DNA of 64,000 nt from Neptunicella marina (lineage in GTDB: Bacteria; Pseudomonadota; Gammaproteobacteria; Enterobacterales; Alteromonadaceae), in NCBI RefSeq assembly GCF_014270035.1, contig NZ_JACNEP010000003.1, positions 186,001-250,000 of the forward strand, read 5' to 3'. The notes beneath the pieces are model-generated. The model had not been told where the DNA came from and did no database searches. It worked only from the letters and a program-made list of their open reading frames with translations. The position numbers were made by a program, and so were the translations under genes. Positions within the stretch are counted from its first letter, which is position 1. Every line of letters starts with the position of its first letter. Of the stretch, positions 45,795 through 56,575 are shown piece after piece.

Positions 45795-47199
45795 CAGGCT
45801 ACTCCCTGTAATTGGCGAACATCAACAAAATGACCGTGTAAGGCAGCGGCAGCGGCCATGGCCGGGCTTACCAAATGAGTACGCGCTCCGCGGCCCTGAC
45901 GGCCTTCAAAGTTGCGGTTGCTGGTGGATGCACAGCGGTCACCTTCCTGCAAAATATCGTCATTCATTCCCAAACACATAGAACAGCCGGGTAAACGCCA
46001 TTCAAAACCAGCATCAATAAAGATTTTATCCAACCCTTCCTGTTCGGCTTGTTGTTTAACCTGAGCAGAGCCGGGCACCACAATCGCCGTCACGCTTTGT
46101 GCTACCTTACCTAACCTGGCGACAACCGCTGCCGCACGTAAATCTTCAATCCGGCTGTTGGTACATGAACCGATAAATACGTGATTAACATTTAGTTCGC
46201 TGAGTTGTTGCCCTGCCTGAATTCCCATGTATTTTAACGCTTTATCGCAAGATACTTTTTCTACGTCATTAGGCATACTTTCAGGTGCAGGAACAGGTTC
46301 ATCTACCGCTATTACCTGACCAGGGTTGGTACCCCAGGTCACCTGTGGTTTGATCTCTTCGGCTGTTAAATAGACTTCGGTGTCAAATTTGGCTTCAGCA
46401 TCAGATGTAAGCGTTTTCCAGTATTCAACTGCGGCATCCCAATCCGCACCTTTTGGGGCAAATTCGCGGTCTTTTAGGTATTCGATAGTGGTTTGGTCTG
46501 GCGCAATTAATCCTGCTTTGGCACCGGCTTCTATGGTCATATTGCAGATGGTCATGCGCTCTTCCATGCTGGTGGCTTCAATGGCACTACCGCAATATTC
46601 AATCACGTGACCGGTTGCGCCAGCGTGACCAATTTTACCGATGATCGCTAAGATAATATCTTTAGCAGTTACACCTAAACCCAGCTTGCCATCCACCTGA
46701 ACTTTCATGCTTTTGGCTTTGCCCTGTTTTAAGGTTTGGCTGGCAAATACATGTTCTACCTGAGATGTACCGATACCAAAGGCTAGCGCACCAAATGCAC
46801 CGTGGGTGGCCGTATGTGAATCACCGCAAACCACTGTCATACCAGGCTGAATTAACCCCAGTTCAGGGCCAATAACATGCACTATGCCTTGTTTTTGGTG
46901 ACCAACCGGATACAGCTGAATGCCATTTTCTTCACAGTTTTGTGCCAGCGTACGCAATTGCAGCGCATTGGTGGGACCACAGGCATCAATCGCTAGCGAG
47001 CGGGTAGAAATACTGTGATCCATAGTGGCAAAGGTTTTATCCGGACGACGTACTTTGCGGTTTTTTTCTTTTAATCCGGCAAATGCCTGAGGTGAGGTCA
47101 CCTCGTGGATCAGATGACGATCGATATAAATCAAACAATCATCACCATCCTGATGCACTAAATGTGCTTCCCACACTTTTTCGTATAAATTCTTAGCCA

Positions 47200-47200
<1 letters not shown>
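45794..47200 (-). CDS. leuC: 3-isopropylmalate dehydratase large subunit
   Basis: LeuC is the [4Fe-4S] catalytic subunit of isopropylmalate isomerase. The 468-residue protein shows the cluster ligands in [17 protein letters not shown] and [12 protein letters not shown], and the substrate loop [19 protein letters not shown]. Its ends overlap the leuB stop and the leuD start by one base each, so translation of B, C and D is coupled. Nothing is unusual. Confidence 0.98.
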
Positions 47201-48297
<1,097 letters not shown>

Positions 48298-49854
48298 TTA
48301 TATCCCAACTATCTTCTGTTGCTGTTTGTGCTGATCAATCTGGTCAGCCATATGAGTATTATTCAGTACATAAATCAAGGCTTTAACCCCTGCTTCGACA
48401 ATGTCAGTCGCAAGGCCAATACCATTAAATCTGCGGCCACGATATTCTACGACTACACTAACCTGCGCCAGTGCATCGGCACCTTCACCTTTTGAATCCA
48501 GTTTAAAATCAACTATGTCAATTTCTGCAATGCCGGTTGCTTTAATAATGGCGTTGTAAGCTGCGTCTACCGGACCATTACCAATGGCGGTTTCGGTGGC
48601 CTGAGTATCGCCCATGGCGATTTTGACTGTGGCGCTTGGAATAATGTTTTTACCTGAGTTGGCTTGCAGATATTCCAGTTTGTAGAAGGCTTGCTGGTGT
48701 TTTTGCTGATCAAAAAACACCAGGGCTTCCAAATCATAATCAAAGACCTGACCTTTTTTATCAGCAAGGGTTAAGAAGTTACTGTACAGCGCATCCAGAT
48801 CGTAATCACTTTCTTTGTAACCCAACTCCATCATGCGGTGCTTAATCACATGACGACCAGAACGCGAGGTCATGTTCAGATTGTTTTTGTTAATACCGAC
48901 ACTTTCCGGTGTCATGATCTCATAGGTATTTTGTGATTTTAAAATGCCATCCTGATGAATACCTGAGGAATGGCTAAAGGCATTAGCTCCCACAATCGCT
49001 TTGTTGGCTTGCACTGGCATGTTACACAGTTGGCTGACCAGTTTAGAGGTACGTGAAATTTCCTGACTCCTGATGCCGGTTTTTAACCCCAACATGGCTT
49101 CACGCGTTTGTAAAATCATCGCCACTTCTTCTAACGAGCAGTTGCCAGCACGTTCACCTAAACCATTTATAGTACATTCGATTTGCCTCGCACCTTGCTG
49201 AACTGCGGAAATTGAGTTGGCTACCGCTAACCCTAAATCGTTATGGCAGTGTACAGAGATAACCGCTTTGTCGATGTTGGGCACTCGATTAAACAAGGTC
49301 TGAATGATGCCGCCAAACTCAGTAGGTATGGTATAACCCACCGTGTCCGGAATATTGACTGTGGTCGCACCTGCGTTGATTGCAGATTCAACCATTTTGC
49401 ATAAATAGTCGATATTGGTGCGCCCGGCATCTTCACAGGAAAACTCAACATCATCGGTATAACGTCTGGCATGTTTCACTGCAGCAACGGCCATTTCGAC
49501 CACTTCATCCTGCGACTTACGTAATTTTGCGCCTACATGAATTTCAGACGTTGCAATAAAGGTATGGATACGGAAATGATCGGTTACTTTTAGCGCTTCG
49601 CCACAAGCATCGATATCGGCTTTGACAGCACGCGATAATCCGCAAACCGTCGAATTTTTTACCTGGCGTGCAATCTCCTGTACCGACTGAAAATCACCTG
49701 GCGATGAAACAGGAAAACCGGCTTCAATAACATCCACACCCAAACGCTCGAGGGCGAGGGCGATCTGCAGTTTTTCTTTGATGGTCAGGCTTGCTGGTAG
49801 CGCTTGTTCGCCGTCCCGCAAGGTGGTGTCAAATATCAAAACGCGATCTGTCAT
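48298..49854 (-). CDS. leuA: 2-isopropylmalate synthase
   Basis: LeuA condenses acetyl-CoA with 2-oxoisovalerate, the committed step of leucine synthesis. The 518-residue protein has the HMGL-type barrel beginning [17 protein letters not shown] with the metal-binding Asp, [16 protein letters not shown] with the metal-ligand histidines, and [17 protein letters not shown]. It ends with the C-terminal LeuA regulatory domain (from about residue 390), where leucine binds for feedback inhibition. The ATG follows AGGGT. It is first in leuABCD and lies downstream of a leader peptide and attenuator. Confidence 0.98.
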   Translation of the reverse strand: MTDRVLIFDTTLRDGEQALPASLTIKEKLQIALALERLGVDVIEAGFPVSSPGDFQSVQEIARQVKNSTVCGLSRAVKADIDACGEALKVTDHFRIHTFIATSEIHVGAKLRKSQDEVVEMAVAAVKHARRYTDDVEFSCEDAGRTNIDYLCKMVESAINAGATTVNIPDTVGYTIPTEFGGIIQTLFNRVPNIDKAVISVHCHNDLGLAVANSISAVQQGARQIECTINGLGERAGNCSLEEVAMILQTREAMLGLKTGIRSQEISRTSKLVSQLCNMPVQANKAIVGANAFSHSSGIHQDGILKSQNTYEIMTPESVGINKNNLNMTSRSGRHVIKHRMMELGYKESDYDLDALYSNFLTLADKKGQVFDYDLEALVFFDQQKHQQAFYKLEYLQANSGKNIIPSATVKIAMGDTQATETAIGNGPVDAAYNAIIKATGIAEIDIVDFKLDSKGEGADALAQVSVVVEYRGRRFNGIGLATDIVEAGVKALIYVLNNTHMADQIDQHKQQQKIVGI

Positions 49855-49924
49855 TGTATTACCCTCATGGTTGCTATTGATGGTTTATTGTTCCTGCTTA
49901 AAACCACGACTTACTAAAAAATTT

Positions 49925-49954
49925 AAAAAAAAAACCCGTGCTTGGCACGGGTTT
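49925..49954 (-). terminator. Attenuator terminator of the leu operon
   Basis: On the minus strand AAACCCGTGC-CAA-GCACGGGTTT followed by a long T-run lies between leuL and leuA. It is expected to form when leucine is plentiful and the ribosome clears the leader quickly. Confidence 0.88.
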
Positions 49955-49986
49955 CTTGTAATCTGGCTGTTTGCTACAAATACAAC

Positions 49987-50046
49987 CTACCCGCGCAGTC
50001 TTGCTGCCAGAAGTAGTAGGAGGTTAAGGAGCAGGTTGTTTTTCAT
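49987..50046 (-). CDS. leuL: leu operon leader peptide
   Basis: A 19-residue reading frame on the minus strand, from ATG at 50046 to TAG at 49987, encodes MKNNLLLNLLLLLAARLRG. Nine of 19 residues are Leu, eight of them within nine consecutive positions, using CTG, CTC, CTT and CTA codons including rarer ones. An intrinsic terminator follows 33 bp later and leuA lies beyond. This is the classic arrangement for transcription attenuation: ribosome stalling at Leu codons under leucine shortage would favour an antiterminator fold. E. coli has the same logic with fewer consecutive Leu codons. Confidence 0.9.
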   Translation of the reverse strand: MKNNLLLNLLLLLAARLRG

Positions 50047-50089
50047 GTCTTAAGTTCGTATTAACAGCAAATTGAATAAATCTTATCTA

Positions 50090-50118
50090 TTAGTAGCCTT
50101 TATACTGCGCATCGTCAA
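50090..50118 (-). promoter_or_regulatory. Candidate sigma-70 promoter of the leu operon
   Basis: On the minus strand TTGACG (50118-50113) is separated by 17 bp from TACTAA (50095-50090), which is a fair -35 and a poor -10. It would start transcription about 35 bp before leuL. Confidence 0.45.
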
Positions 50119-50266
50119 CAATAAATTAGTTTATCGGTATATATTTATTTGGAATGGTAAAATTCATTTCGTTTTACTAGCTGGTTTTGAATAAATATGC
50201 ATTTTGTGTTTTTGGCGGTTTTTTAGCTTAAAGACGCGAATCACTGTTGTAGGAGACATAGTTGTA

Positions 50267-50722
50267 ATGCAGATCTGGGTTGACGCGGACGCTTGTCCCA
50301 GCGTGATAAAAGATATTATTTTTCGCGCCGCAGAGCGCACCAAAGTGCAGGTTATTCTGGTGGCCAATCATTTTATGCGCACACCCGCCAGTAAATACGT
50401 ACGTTTGATTCAGGTTTCCTCTGGGTTTGATGTGGCAGATAACGAAATCGTGCAACGTGTTACTGAACAGGATTTAGTGGTAACGGCGGATATCCCACTA
50501 GCGGCCGAAGTGATAGAAAAGGGCGCACTGGCGCTCAATCCCAGAGGCGAATTGTATACCAAGTCCACAGTGCGGAGCCGGCTTAATATGCGTGATTTTA
50601 TGGATACCATGCGCGCCAGTGGTGTGCAGACGGGAGGACCTCCACCGCTATCTCAACAGGAACGTCAGCAATTTGCCAATGAACTGGATAAATGGCTAAC
50701 CGCTGGGCATAAAGCCAGCTAG
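50267..50722 (+). CDS. YaiI/YqxD-family protein (DUF188)
   Basis: The 151-residue product matches the YaiI/YqxD family: [22 protein letters not shown] at the N-terminus, [26 protein letters not shown] in the middle, and [20 protein letters not shown] at the end. The conserved Asp residues and the fold suggest a PIN/NYN-like metal-dependent nuclease relative, but the function is not established. ATG 50267 has AGGAGA upstream and is chosen over an extension that would add 21 unconserved residues. It stands alone. Confidence 0.9.
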   Translation: MQIWVDADACPSVIKDIIFRAAERTKVQVILVANHFMRTPASKYVRLIQVSSGFDVADNEIVQRVTEQDLVVTADIPLAAEVIEKGALALNPRGELYTKSTVRSRLNMRDFMDTMRASGVQTGGPPPLSQQERQQFANELDKWLTAGHKAS

Positions 50723-50857
50723 GTTTATCAACGTTGAGGTGAACTAACCGGCTTAACAGCCAATCGCCACTGGTCAAATGCAGCACAAAATCGTAGAATT
50801 GGCGGTCTTAAAATTTAAGTAAAAACAACTGAAAATCAGTCAAAGAGCATATTTCCC

Positions 50858-51571
50858 ATGGGTAGAAGTTACGAAGTGCGTAAGGCCTCAATGGCCAAAA
50901 CACAAGGCGCAAAAACCAAGGTTTATTCTAAATACGGTAAAGAAATCTATGTAGTGGCAAAAAGCGGTGGTACTGACCCCGATGCTAACTTGTCGTTACG
51001 TCGTTTAATGGATAAAGCCAAAAAAGATCAGGTTCCTTCTCACGTTATTGAACGTGCCATTGAAAAAGCCAGTGGTGGTGGTGGTGAAGATTACGCAACC
51101 GCGCGTTACGAAGGTTACGGCCCAGGTGGATGTATGGTTATCGTTGACTGCTTAACCGATAATAACAATCGTACCATTACTGATGTGCGTAACTGCTTCA
51201 CCAAAACCGGCGCCAAAATTGGTGCGCAAGGCGCGGTATCACATATGTTTGATCATCTGGCTATTTTTGCCTTTGCCGGTGATGACGAAGATGAAGTACT
51301 TGAAGTACTAATGATGGCTGATGCCGACGTGACCGACATTGAATGTGAAGACGGCAAAATTACTGTATTTGCACCTCATACCGAGTTTTTCAAAGTAAAA
51401 ACTGCGTTAACGGAAAATAATCCTGATATTCAGTTTGATGTGGAAGAAATTACCTTTGTTCCTCAAACCATGACCACAGTCAGCGACGAAGACTTACCTA
51501 ACTTCGAAAAGTTTTTGTCAATGCTGGAAGATTGTGATGACGTGCAAAACGTATATCACAACGTTGAGTAA
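50858..51571 (+). CDS. YebC/PmpR-family protein, YeeN type
   Basis: This 237-residue cytoplasmic protein belongs to the YebC/PmpR (TACO1) family, assigned as transcriptional regulators and, more recently, as factors that help ribosomes through difficult stretches. Features are the N-terminal [14 protein letters not shown], the core [25 protein letters not shown] and the acidic C-terminal [13 protein letters not shown]. Its N-terminus resembles E. coli YeeN more than YebC, whose gene sits by ruvC. It lies 20 bp upstream of hemH and may be co-transcribed. Confidence 0.92.
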   Translation: MGRSYEVRKASMAKTQGAKTKVYSKYGKEIYVVAKSGGTDPDANLSLRRLMDKAKKDQVPSHVIERAIEKASGGGGEDYATARYEGYGPGGCMVIVDCLTDNNNRTITDVRNCFTKTGAKIGAQGAVSHMFDHLAIFAFAGDDEDEVLEVLMMADADVTDIECEDGKITVFAPHTEFFKVKTALTENNPDIQFDVEEITFVPQTMTTVSDEDLPNFEKFLSMLEDCDDVQNVYHNVE

Positions 51572-51591
51572 TCGGGTGAATTAATTAGCCG

Positions 51592-52602
51592 ATGAAATAC
51601 ATAAATAATCCGGGGTTAAATTCCGAAGCACAACAAAAAATTGGGGTGCTTATTACTAATTTAGGTACGCCTGATGCGCCAAGCAAAAAGGCGTTAAAGC
51701 CCTATTTGAAGGAATTTTTATCTGACCCACGTGTTGTGGAAGTTCCCCGGGTTATTTGGTCTTTAATTCTTAATCTGGTGATATTGCAAATTCGTCCCGC
51801 AAGATCGGCTGAAGCCTATCAGGGCGTGTGGACAGAGCGTGGCTCTCCGTTATTGTTTCATACTGAAGATCAGGCCATTGCGCTGCAACACCAGCTTTCA
51901 GCACAAAATATTGAGGTTGCGTATGCCATGCGCTACGGCAACCCCAATATCGAAAGTGCCATTGATGAATTGATTGCCAAAGGTGTGGGTAAGTTATTGG
52001 TATTTCCACTATACCCGCAATATTGTGCGGCCACCTCGGCATCTACTTTTGATGCTATTGCGAGCTGTTTTCAGCGCCGTCGCTGGTTTCCAGAATTGCG
52101 TTTTATCAATCAGTATTATCAGTTTGATGATTACATCAGCACTTTAGCTAATCATATTAAATCTTTTTGGGATGTGTCGGGTAAGCCACAAAAGTTGATT
52201 TTTTCGTATCATGGGGTGCCGCAAAAATACGTGGATAAAGGCGATCCTTATCAGCAGCAATGCTTTGCAACCTCTGAGAGGGTGGCCAAGCTGTTAGGCT
52301 TAAAGCCGGAACAATATATGAGTTGTTTCCAGTCACGTTTTGGCCGTGAGCCCTGGTTGCAACCCTATACTGATGAAACCTTAAAATCTTTGCCAAAACA
52401 GGGTGTAACTTCAGTCCAGGTTGTGTGCCCGGGATTCTCTGCTGATTGCCTTGAAACCATTGAAGAAATTGGTATGGAAAACCGTGACTACTTTTTAGAA
52501 GCTGGTGGCAACAACTACCAGTACATTCCTGCACTTAATGCTCAGCCAGAGCACATAAAAACACTTAAGAAAATTGTGGAATTAAACATTCAGGGCTGGT
52601 AA
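51592..52602 (+). CDS. hemH: Ferrochelatase
   Basis: HemH inserts Fe2+ into protoporphyrin IX, the last step of protoheme synthesis, at the inner-membrane face. The 336-residue product has the N-terminal IGVLITNLGTPDAPSKKALKPYLKEFLSDPRVVEVP, the metal-binding His in FSYHGVPQKYVDKGDPY and the second ligand Glu in CPGFSADCLETIEEI, all at usual spacing. I see no Cys-rich 2Fe-2S tail. The ATG start is close behind the YeeN-type gene. Confidence 0.97.
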   Translation: MKYINNPGLNSEAQQKIGVLITNLGTPDAPSKKALKPYLKEFLSDPRVVEVPRVIWSLILNLVILQIRPARSAEAYQGVWTERGSPLLFHTEDQAIALQHQLSAQNIEVAYAMRYGNPNIESAIDELIAKGVGKLLVFPLYPQYCAATSASTFDAIASCFQRRRWFPELRFINQYYQFDDYISTLANHIKSFWDVSGKPQKLIFSYHGVPQKYVDKGDPYQQQCFATSERVAKLLGLKPEQYMSCFQSRFGREPWLQPYTDETLKSLPKQGVTSVQVVCPGFSADCLETIEEIGMENRDYFLEAGGNNYQYIPALNAQPEHIKTLKKIVELNIQGW

Positions 52603-52695
52603 AAATCAGGTTAAAGTTTGTTCGTTTAATAAACGGCCTTTAACAAGGTTTAATGGAATAAACCTGATAATCTAATAGGGTAAAGCCGCCACATC

Positions 52696-53673
52696 ATGAC
52701 TATTTTAACTTCCGCACAGCGTACCACCCAAGAGTACATTGTGTTATCGCTTGCTGGTGCAAGTGCACTGTGTATCCTGCCCTTTTTTATCATGCGTTCA
52801 CTGGCTGGTGAATGGGCTATTGCCATTCTGGATTTGTTTGCTGTTTGCTCGATGAGCAGTATTTACTGGTATGTGTTCCGAACCCGCGAAACTAAAATGG
52901 CTGGCTTTATACTGGCCATACTGTGTGTAGTGGTGCTGTTTGTAACTGTATCGCTAAAAGGGATGGCGCAATTGGTTTGGGCGTATCCTGTTACTGTTGC
53001 TTTGTTTTTTCTGCTTTCCCCCTATAAAGCGGTGTTGTTTTATCTGGTTATGCTGGTGTGTTTAAGTCCCGGAATTTTTGCCAAAACACCACTCATCACT
53101 GCGCTTAGTTTTGTTATTTCATCTACAGCAACGATGGTATTTAACTTTGTGTTTGCCAAACGTATGCGTGATCAACAAGCCCAGTTAATGGTGCTTTCCA
53201 GTAGCGATCCACTTACTGGCATTGGTAATCGCCGGGCGATGGATGATGCTTTGCTGGATGAAACAGTGCGCCTTAATGCGATGCATGGAATATCGACACT
53301 TGTATTATTCGACTTGGACCACTTTAAAGTGATCAATGATAATCATGGCCATAGTGAAGGAGATAAAATCCTGATTCAGCTTGTGCAACTGATTCAGGTA
53401 CAACTGGATAAAAGCTGTCGCTTGTTCCGTTATGGTGGGGAAGAGTTTTTGTTATTGTGCAGTGGTAAAAATCTGACTGAGGCAAGTGAACTGGCAGAGT
53501 CATTAAGAGTGCTCGTTCAGAATACCAGTTTAATCAGTGAAGAAAATATTACGATATCTGCGGGTATTGCCGAGTATTCTGCAAATGAAACGCCTGAACA
53601 GTGGCTGGAACGTGCCGATAATGCATTATATGAAGCCAAAAATGCAGGCAGGAATTGCTGTAAGCAACATTAG
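52696..53673 (+). CDS. Membrane-bound diguanylate cyclase (GGDEF)
   Basis: The 325-residue protein has an N-terminal membrane domain of about five to six helices (residues 18-155), then a GGDEF domain. The active loop reads FRYGGEEFLL and the metal/GTP-binding motif is LVLFDLDHFKVINDNHGHSEGDKIL. It should make cyclic di-GMP. The usual RxxD inhibitory site ahead of the active loop is absent (DKSC there), so feedback inhibition of that kind is not expected. Its TAG stop codon is the first three bases of the MITE-like element at 53671, so the element insertion has set the C-terminus. Confidence 0.9.
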   Translation: MTILTSAQRTTQEYIVLSLAGASALCILPFFIMRSLAGEWAIAILDLFAVCSMSSIYWYVFRTRETKMAGFILAILCVVVLFVTVSLKGMAQLVWAYPVTVALFFLLSPYKAVLFYLVMLVCLSPGIFAKTPLITALSFVISSTATMVFNFVFAKRMRDQQAQLMVLSSSDPLTGIGNRRAMDDALLDETVRLNAMHGISTLVLFDLDHFKVINDNHGHSEGDKILIQLVQLIQVQLDKSCRLFRYGGEEFLLLCSGKNLTEASELAESLRVLVQNTSLISEENITISAGIAEYSANETPEQWLERADNALYEAKNAGRNCCKQH

Positions 53674-54009
53674 AGCGTGTTGATCTTTGCTGTATGAATT
53701 TTGTTCTTACTAAACGCTTTTTAATCGCGGCGCTTATTTGCAGGCCTAATGGATTAAGTCAAAAATAAGCAACATTATGGCGTAGGGAACGCCATAAAAC
53801 AGCTTTAGCTGGCCGCGAAGCGGTGAAAGACAGGAGTCTTTCATAATGAGTAAAAAGTGTTTAGGACGAACCCTTCGGGCAACGTTTGCGCGGCATTTCT
53901 ACTGCTTCAGCACGAATTTATGTATAACAACTACACCACATTCGTGCTTCATGGTTTAAATACCGCGCAACTCGTTGCAAAAATATACCGCAAAGATCAA
54001 CACGCTCTA
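53671..54009. mobile_element. MITE-like element with perfect 20-bp terminal inverted repeats
   Basis: A 339-bp non-coding element is bounded by perfect 20-bp inverted repeats, TAGAGCGTGTTGATCTTTGC at 53671-53690 and its complement at 53990-54009. The outer TA on each side would fit a TA target duplication, as made by IS630/Tc1-mariner-type transposases. The inside folds strongly: 53775-53783 with 53789-53797 (9 bp), 53824-53831 with 53836-53843 (8 bp), 53909-53917 with 53940-53948 (9 bp). TAAACGCTTTTT near 53708 also pairs with AAAAAGTGTTTA near 53860. No transposase is encoded. Both flanking convergent genes end in TAG codons supplied by the repeat tips. Confidence 0.85.
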
Positions 54010-54735
54010 CTTGACTAGTAGCGCTGTGCCTGACCCCATCAGCAAGATGCACAGTAGTTGCTTAAACTGTTTTTGATTTACCCTGTTGTGCAGGTTATTA
54101 CCCAGCCAAATCGCAAATAGCAATAATGGCGCATAGAATAATACTTCCAACCAGACGGTTTGTACTTTGCCCTGCCAAAGCAAAATGAGGAGATATACTG
54201 AATTAAGTATGCTCCAGACCGTTACCATGGTGGCTCGAAAAACGGTTTTATCTATGTTTGTTGCTTGCAAGGCGTACACCAGCAAAGGCCCGCCTGTCGT
54301 ATATAAACCGTGAACAATGCCAGCAATTAATATGTAAAAGTTACGCATCATATTATTCAATATCCGTGGTTGTGAATGGCTGCTCAATTGCCATAATTCA
54401 CGTAGCGCAAGCGTAATAATAAGCACGGCAAATATCTTCTTAAGCCACATGCCTGACATTAAGTTAATAAGGCTGATCCCGGCAGTCATGCCTACTAACA
54501 TCAAAGGCAATATTTGTTTGAGTAACAGTGAAAAGTCAGTTTTGTGTCGAAGTTGAATCGCCATTGATGCCGTCATCATCACGTTTAACGGCACCAACAC
54601 GGGTAATAGTTGTGGGATACTAAAAAACAAAGAACCTAATGAAACGGCAATTAACATGCTGCCGAACCCGACCATCGCCTGCGCGGTAAAACCTAAAAAC
54701 ACGCACAGGCCCAGCCACAATAATGTAAAACTCAT
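54007..54735 (-). CDS. TauE/SafE-family membrane permease
   Basis: This 242-residue protein has seven to eight hydrophobic helices and the TauE/SafE family's two-half layout: LCVFLGFTAQAMVGFGSMLIAVSLG at the N-terminus and AGIVHGLYTTGGPLLVYAL in the middle. Members export sulfite, sulfoacetate or other small organic anions; the substrate is unknown here. Its last codon is followed by a TAG that belongs to the inserted MITE. It starts 2 bp after the antiporter gene's stop, so the two are an operon. Confidence 0.88.
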   Translation of the reverse strand: MSFTLLWLGLCVFLGFTAQAMVGFGSMLIAVSLGSLFFSIPQLLPVLVPLNVMMTASMAIQLRHKTDFSLLLKQILPLMLVGMTAGISLINLMSGMWLKKIFAVLIITLALRELWQLSSHSQPRILNNMMRNFYILIAGIVHGLYTTGGPLLVYALQATNIDKTVFRATMVTVWSILNSVYLLILLWQGKVQTVWLEVLFYAPLLLFAIWLGNNLHNRVNQKQFKQLLCILLMGSGTALLVK

Positions 54736-54737
54736 GT

Positions 54738-56123
54738 TTAAATCATGAGTAAGCCGGCAATGATGTAGGCGATAAAGGTTAAAATGCCGCCTGTAATGGC
54801 GTATGGAATTTGCGTACGAACGTGTTCAAGTAAGTCACAGCCAGACGCTATAGAACTAACGGCTGTAGTATCTGAAATCGGCGAACAATGATCGCCAAAT
54901 ACGCCTCCACCTAAAATTGCAGCCAGAATTAGCTCTGGTGGTAAACCAAGGTTTACTACCAGTGGCATACCAATTGGGATCAGAATGGCGAATGTTCCCC
55001 AGGATGTGCCGGTGGAAAATGAAATTAGTGAGCCAGCCAAAAACAGCATCGCAGGTACAATAAACAGCGGTAGTGAATCCGCAACTAAACCGGCAATAAA
55101 GTTACCTGTTCCCAGTTGTTTTAAACTGGTACCCAGTGCCAGAGAAAACAAAACAATGGTAACCAATGGCAAAAGTTCGCCCATGCCTTTAAAACCGATA
55201 TCAACCAACTTTTTATGGCTGAACTGACCAGAACTGAGCATCAAGCCATATGCAACGGCACAGGCTAACGCAGTGGCGTAAAGTACTGATTTAGAGCCGT
55301 CACCATCGGTTAAAACGCCGTTACCTGTCCATAACATAAAGCCGACCATGCCCAGCACCATAGTTAATAATGGCAGTAACATGTATCGGGCTTTCGTGGC
55401 TTTTTGTTCTATTTCACTGTGCTCATCACGAATTTCCGCCTGTTGTTCAGCTTTGGCCAGTGGGCCATAAGTTTTGCCAGTTAGAATTGTATAAAGTACT
55501 AAAACCAGCGCAATGATGGCATAAAAGTTAAGTGGTATAGTGCCAACCAACGTACTGACTGCTGTTTCAGGTAAATCATAACTGCCCAATAATGCCAGAA
55601 TATAGGCACCCCAGCCATTTAGCAGAATTAAAATACAAATTGGCGCACTGGTACTGTCTATAATGTATGCCAGTCGTGCACGACTCATTTTAAATTTGTC
55701 AAACAAACCGCGCGATAAAATACCTGCGGTCAGTACACTCAAATTCGATTCAATAAAAATTACCACACCTGTAAAAAAGGCCAGCAAGCCGACTTTGCGT
55801 TCACTGTTAGCCACGCCGCCATTGATTAATTTACTGACTAAAGCGGTAACCCCGCCAGATTGGCGCATATAAGCGAGCAGCGCACCTACCAGCAACGAGA
55901 AAATAAGAATGCGCGCATTACCTGCGGAAGAGAAAACACCAACGATTCTTTCAACTGTATTTAACACGCCATTAAAGGGGACGCCAATTGATGTATGGGC
56001 TTGTACTAACAACAATATTTCGGAAGATAATAATGCGACCAATAACGCCAAAATAACTTCTTTGCGCCAAAAAACGACCAGAATTGCCAGAACAGGCGGA
56101 AGAACGGTTAACCAATTACTCAC
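54738..56123 (-). CDS. NhaC-family Na+/H+ antiporter-like transporter
   Basis: This 461-residue protein has about 11-12 hydrophobic helices and belongs to the NhaC superfamily of Na+/H+ or malate/lactate-type antiporters. Conserved parts are GVVIFIESNLSVLTAGILSRGLFDKF, ISFSTGTSWGTFAILIPIGMPL and AILGGGVFGDHCSPISDTTAVSSIASGCD, the latter holding the family's DHCSPISDT signature. Cytoplasmic pH or Na+ homeostasis, or solute-driven exchange, is inferred. Start is GTG 56123 with AAAGG 8 bases upstream. It is followed by the TauE/SafE permease. Confidence 0.88.
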   Translation of the reverse strand: MSNWLTVLPPVLAILVVFWRKEVILALLVALLSSEILLLVQAHTSIGVPFNGVLNTVERIVGVFSSAGNARILIFSLLVGALLAYMRQSGGVTALVSKLINGGVANSERKVGLLAFFTGVVIFIESNLSVLTAGILSRGLFDKFKMSRARLAYIIDSTSAPICILILLNGWGAYILALLGSYDLPETAVSTLVGTIPLNFYAIIALVLVLYTILTGKTYGPLAKAEQQAEIRDEHSEIEQKATKARYMLLPLLTMVLGMVGFMLWTGNGVLTDGDGSKSVLYATALACAVAYGLMLSSGQFSHKKLVDIGFKGMGELLPLVTIVLFSLALGTSLKQLGTGNFIAGLVADSLPLFIVPAMLFLAGSLISFSTGTSWGTFAILIPIGMPLVVNLGLPPELILAAILGGGVFGDHCSPISDTTAVSSIASGCDLLEHVRTQIPYAITGGILTFIAYIIAGLLMI

Positions 56124-56547
56124 GTGAAATACCTTTGTTATTGTTAGAAGAAGGACAATGCCACATCCATGATATTTGCAAAATAGGGTAATGCTATTTT
56201 AAACGGGATGATCGGTGAATTTACATCATATTGCCAGTGTTAATACGTCAACCGGCACAGTTAACGCGTTTAAGGTATAACCGATTATGTAAATAGAATA
56301 AAGTCTTAATTTTTATAAGGTGTTTTAAGAATAAAAAATTAGTGCTTTGTTTGGCATTGCATATAGCTATTGTTAATAAAAGGTAAAATCTTATCTGTTT
56401 GAGCAGATTTTAAAGGCTGTACAGCTTAGTAATATTTTTATTTGGTAAAACAATAACTAACTAAATAATTGAATGTAAGGTTAAATTTTCATCAATCTGA
56501 GTAAAAGGCTTTTTTTCGGATTGATTTGGGTTATATTAACAATTTGT
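56124..56547. other. Long AT-rich intergenic region between divergent genes
   Basis: About 420 bp separate the antiporter from the LacI-type regulator. It is AT-rich with no open frame I would call. It probably holds promoters for both genes, but I cannot place one with confidence. Confidence 0.5.
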
Positions 56548-56561
56548 TGATAACGTTTTCA
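56548..56561. promoter_or_regulatory. Candidate LacI-family operator before the regulator gene
   Basis: TGATAACGTTTTCA is a near-palindrome centred on AACGTT (12 of 14 positions symmetric). It lies 14 bp before the TTG start at 56576. AACGTT-centred palindromes are typical LacI-family sites, so autoregulation is likely. Confidence 0.55.
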
Positions 56562-56575
56562 TTGAGATTGGACTC

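Noticed and set aside
53671-54009. Convergent-gene terminator or attenuator instead of a mobile element
   Set aside because: Perfect 20-bp repeats 300 bp apart with TA ends and multiple internal palindromes fit a transposable element better than a terminator, although it may also stop transcription.
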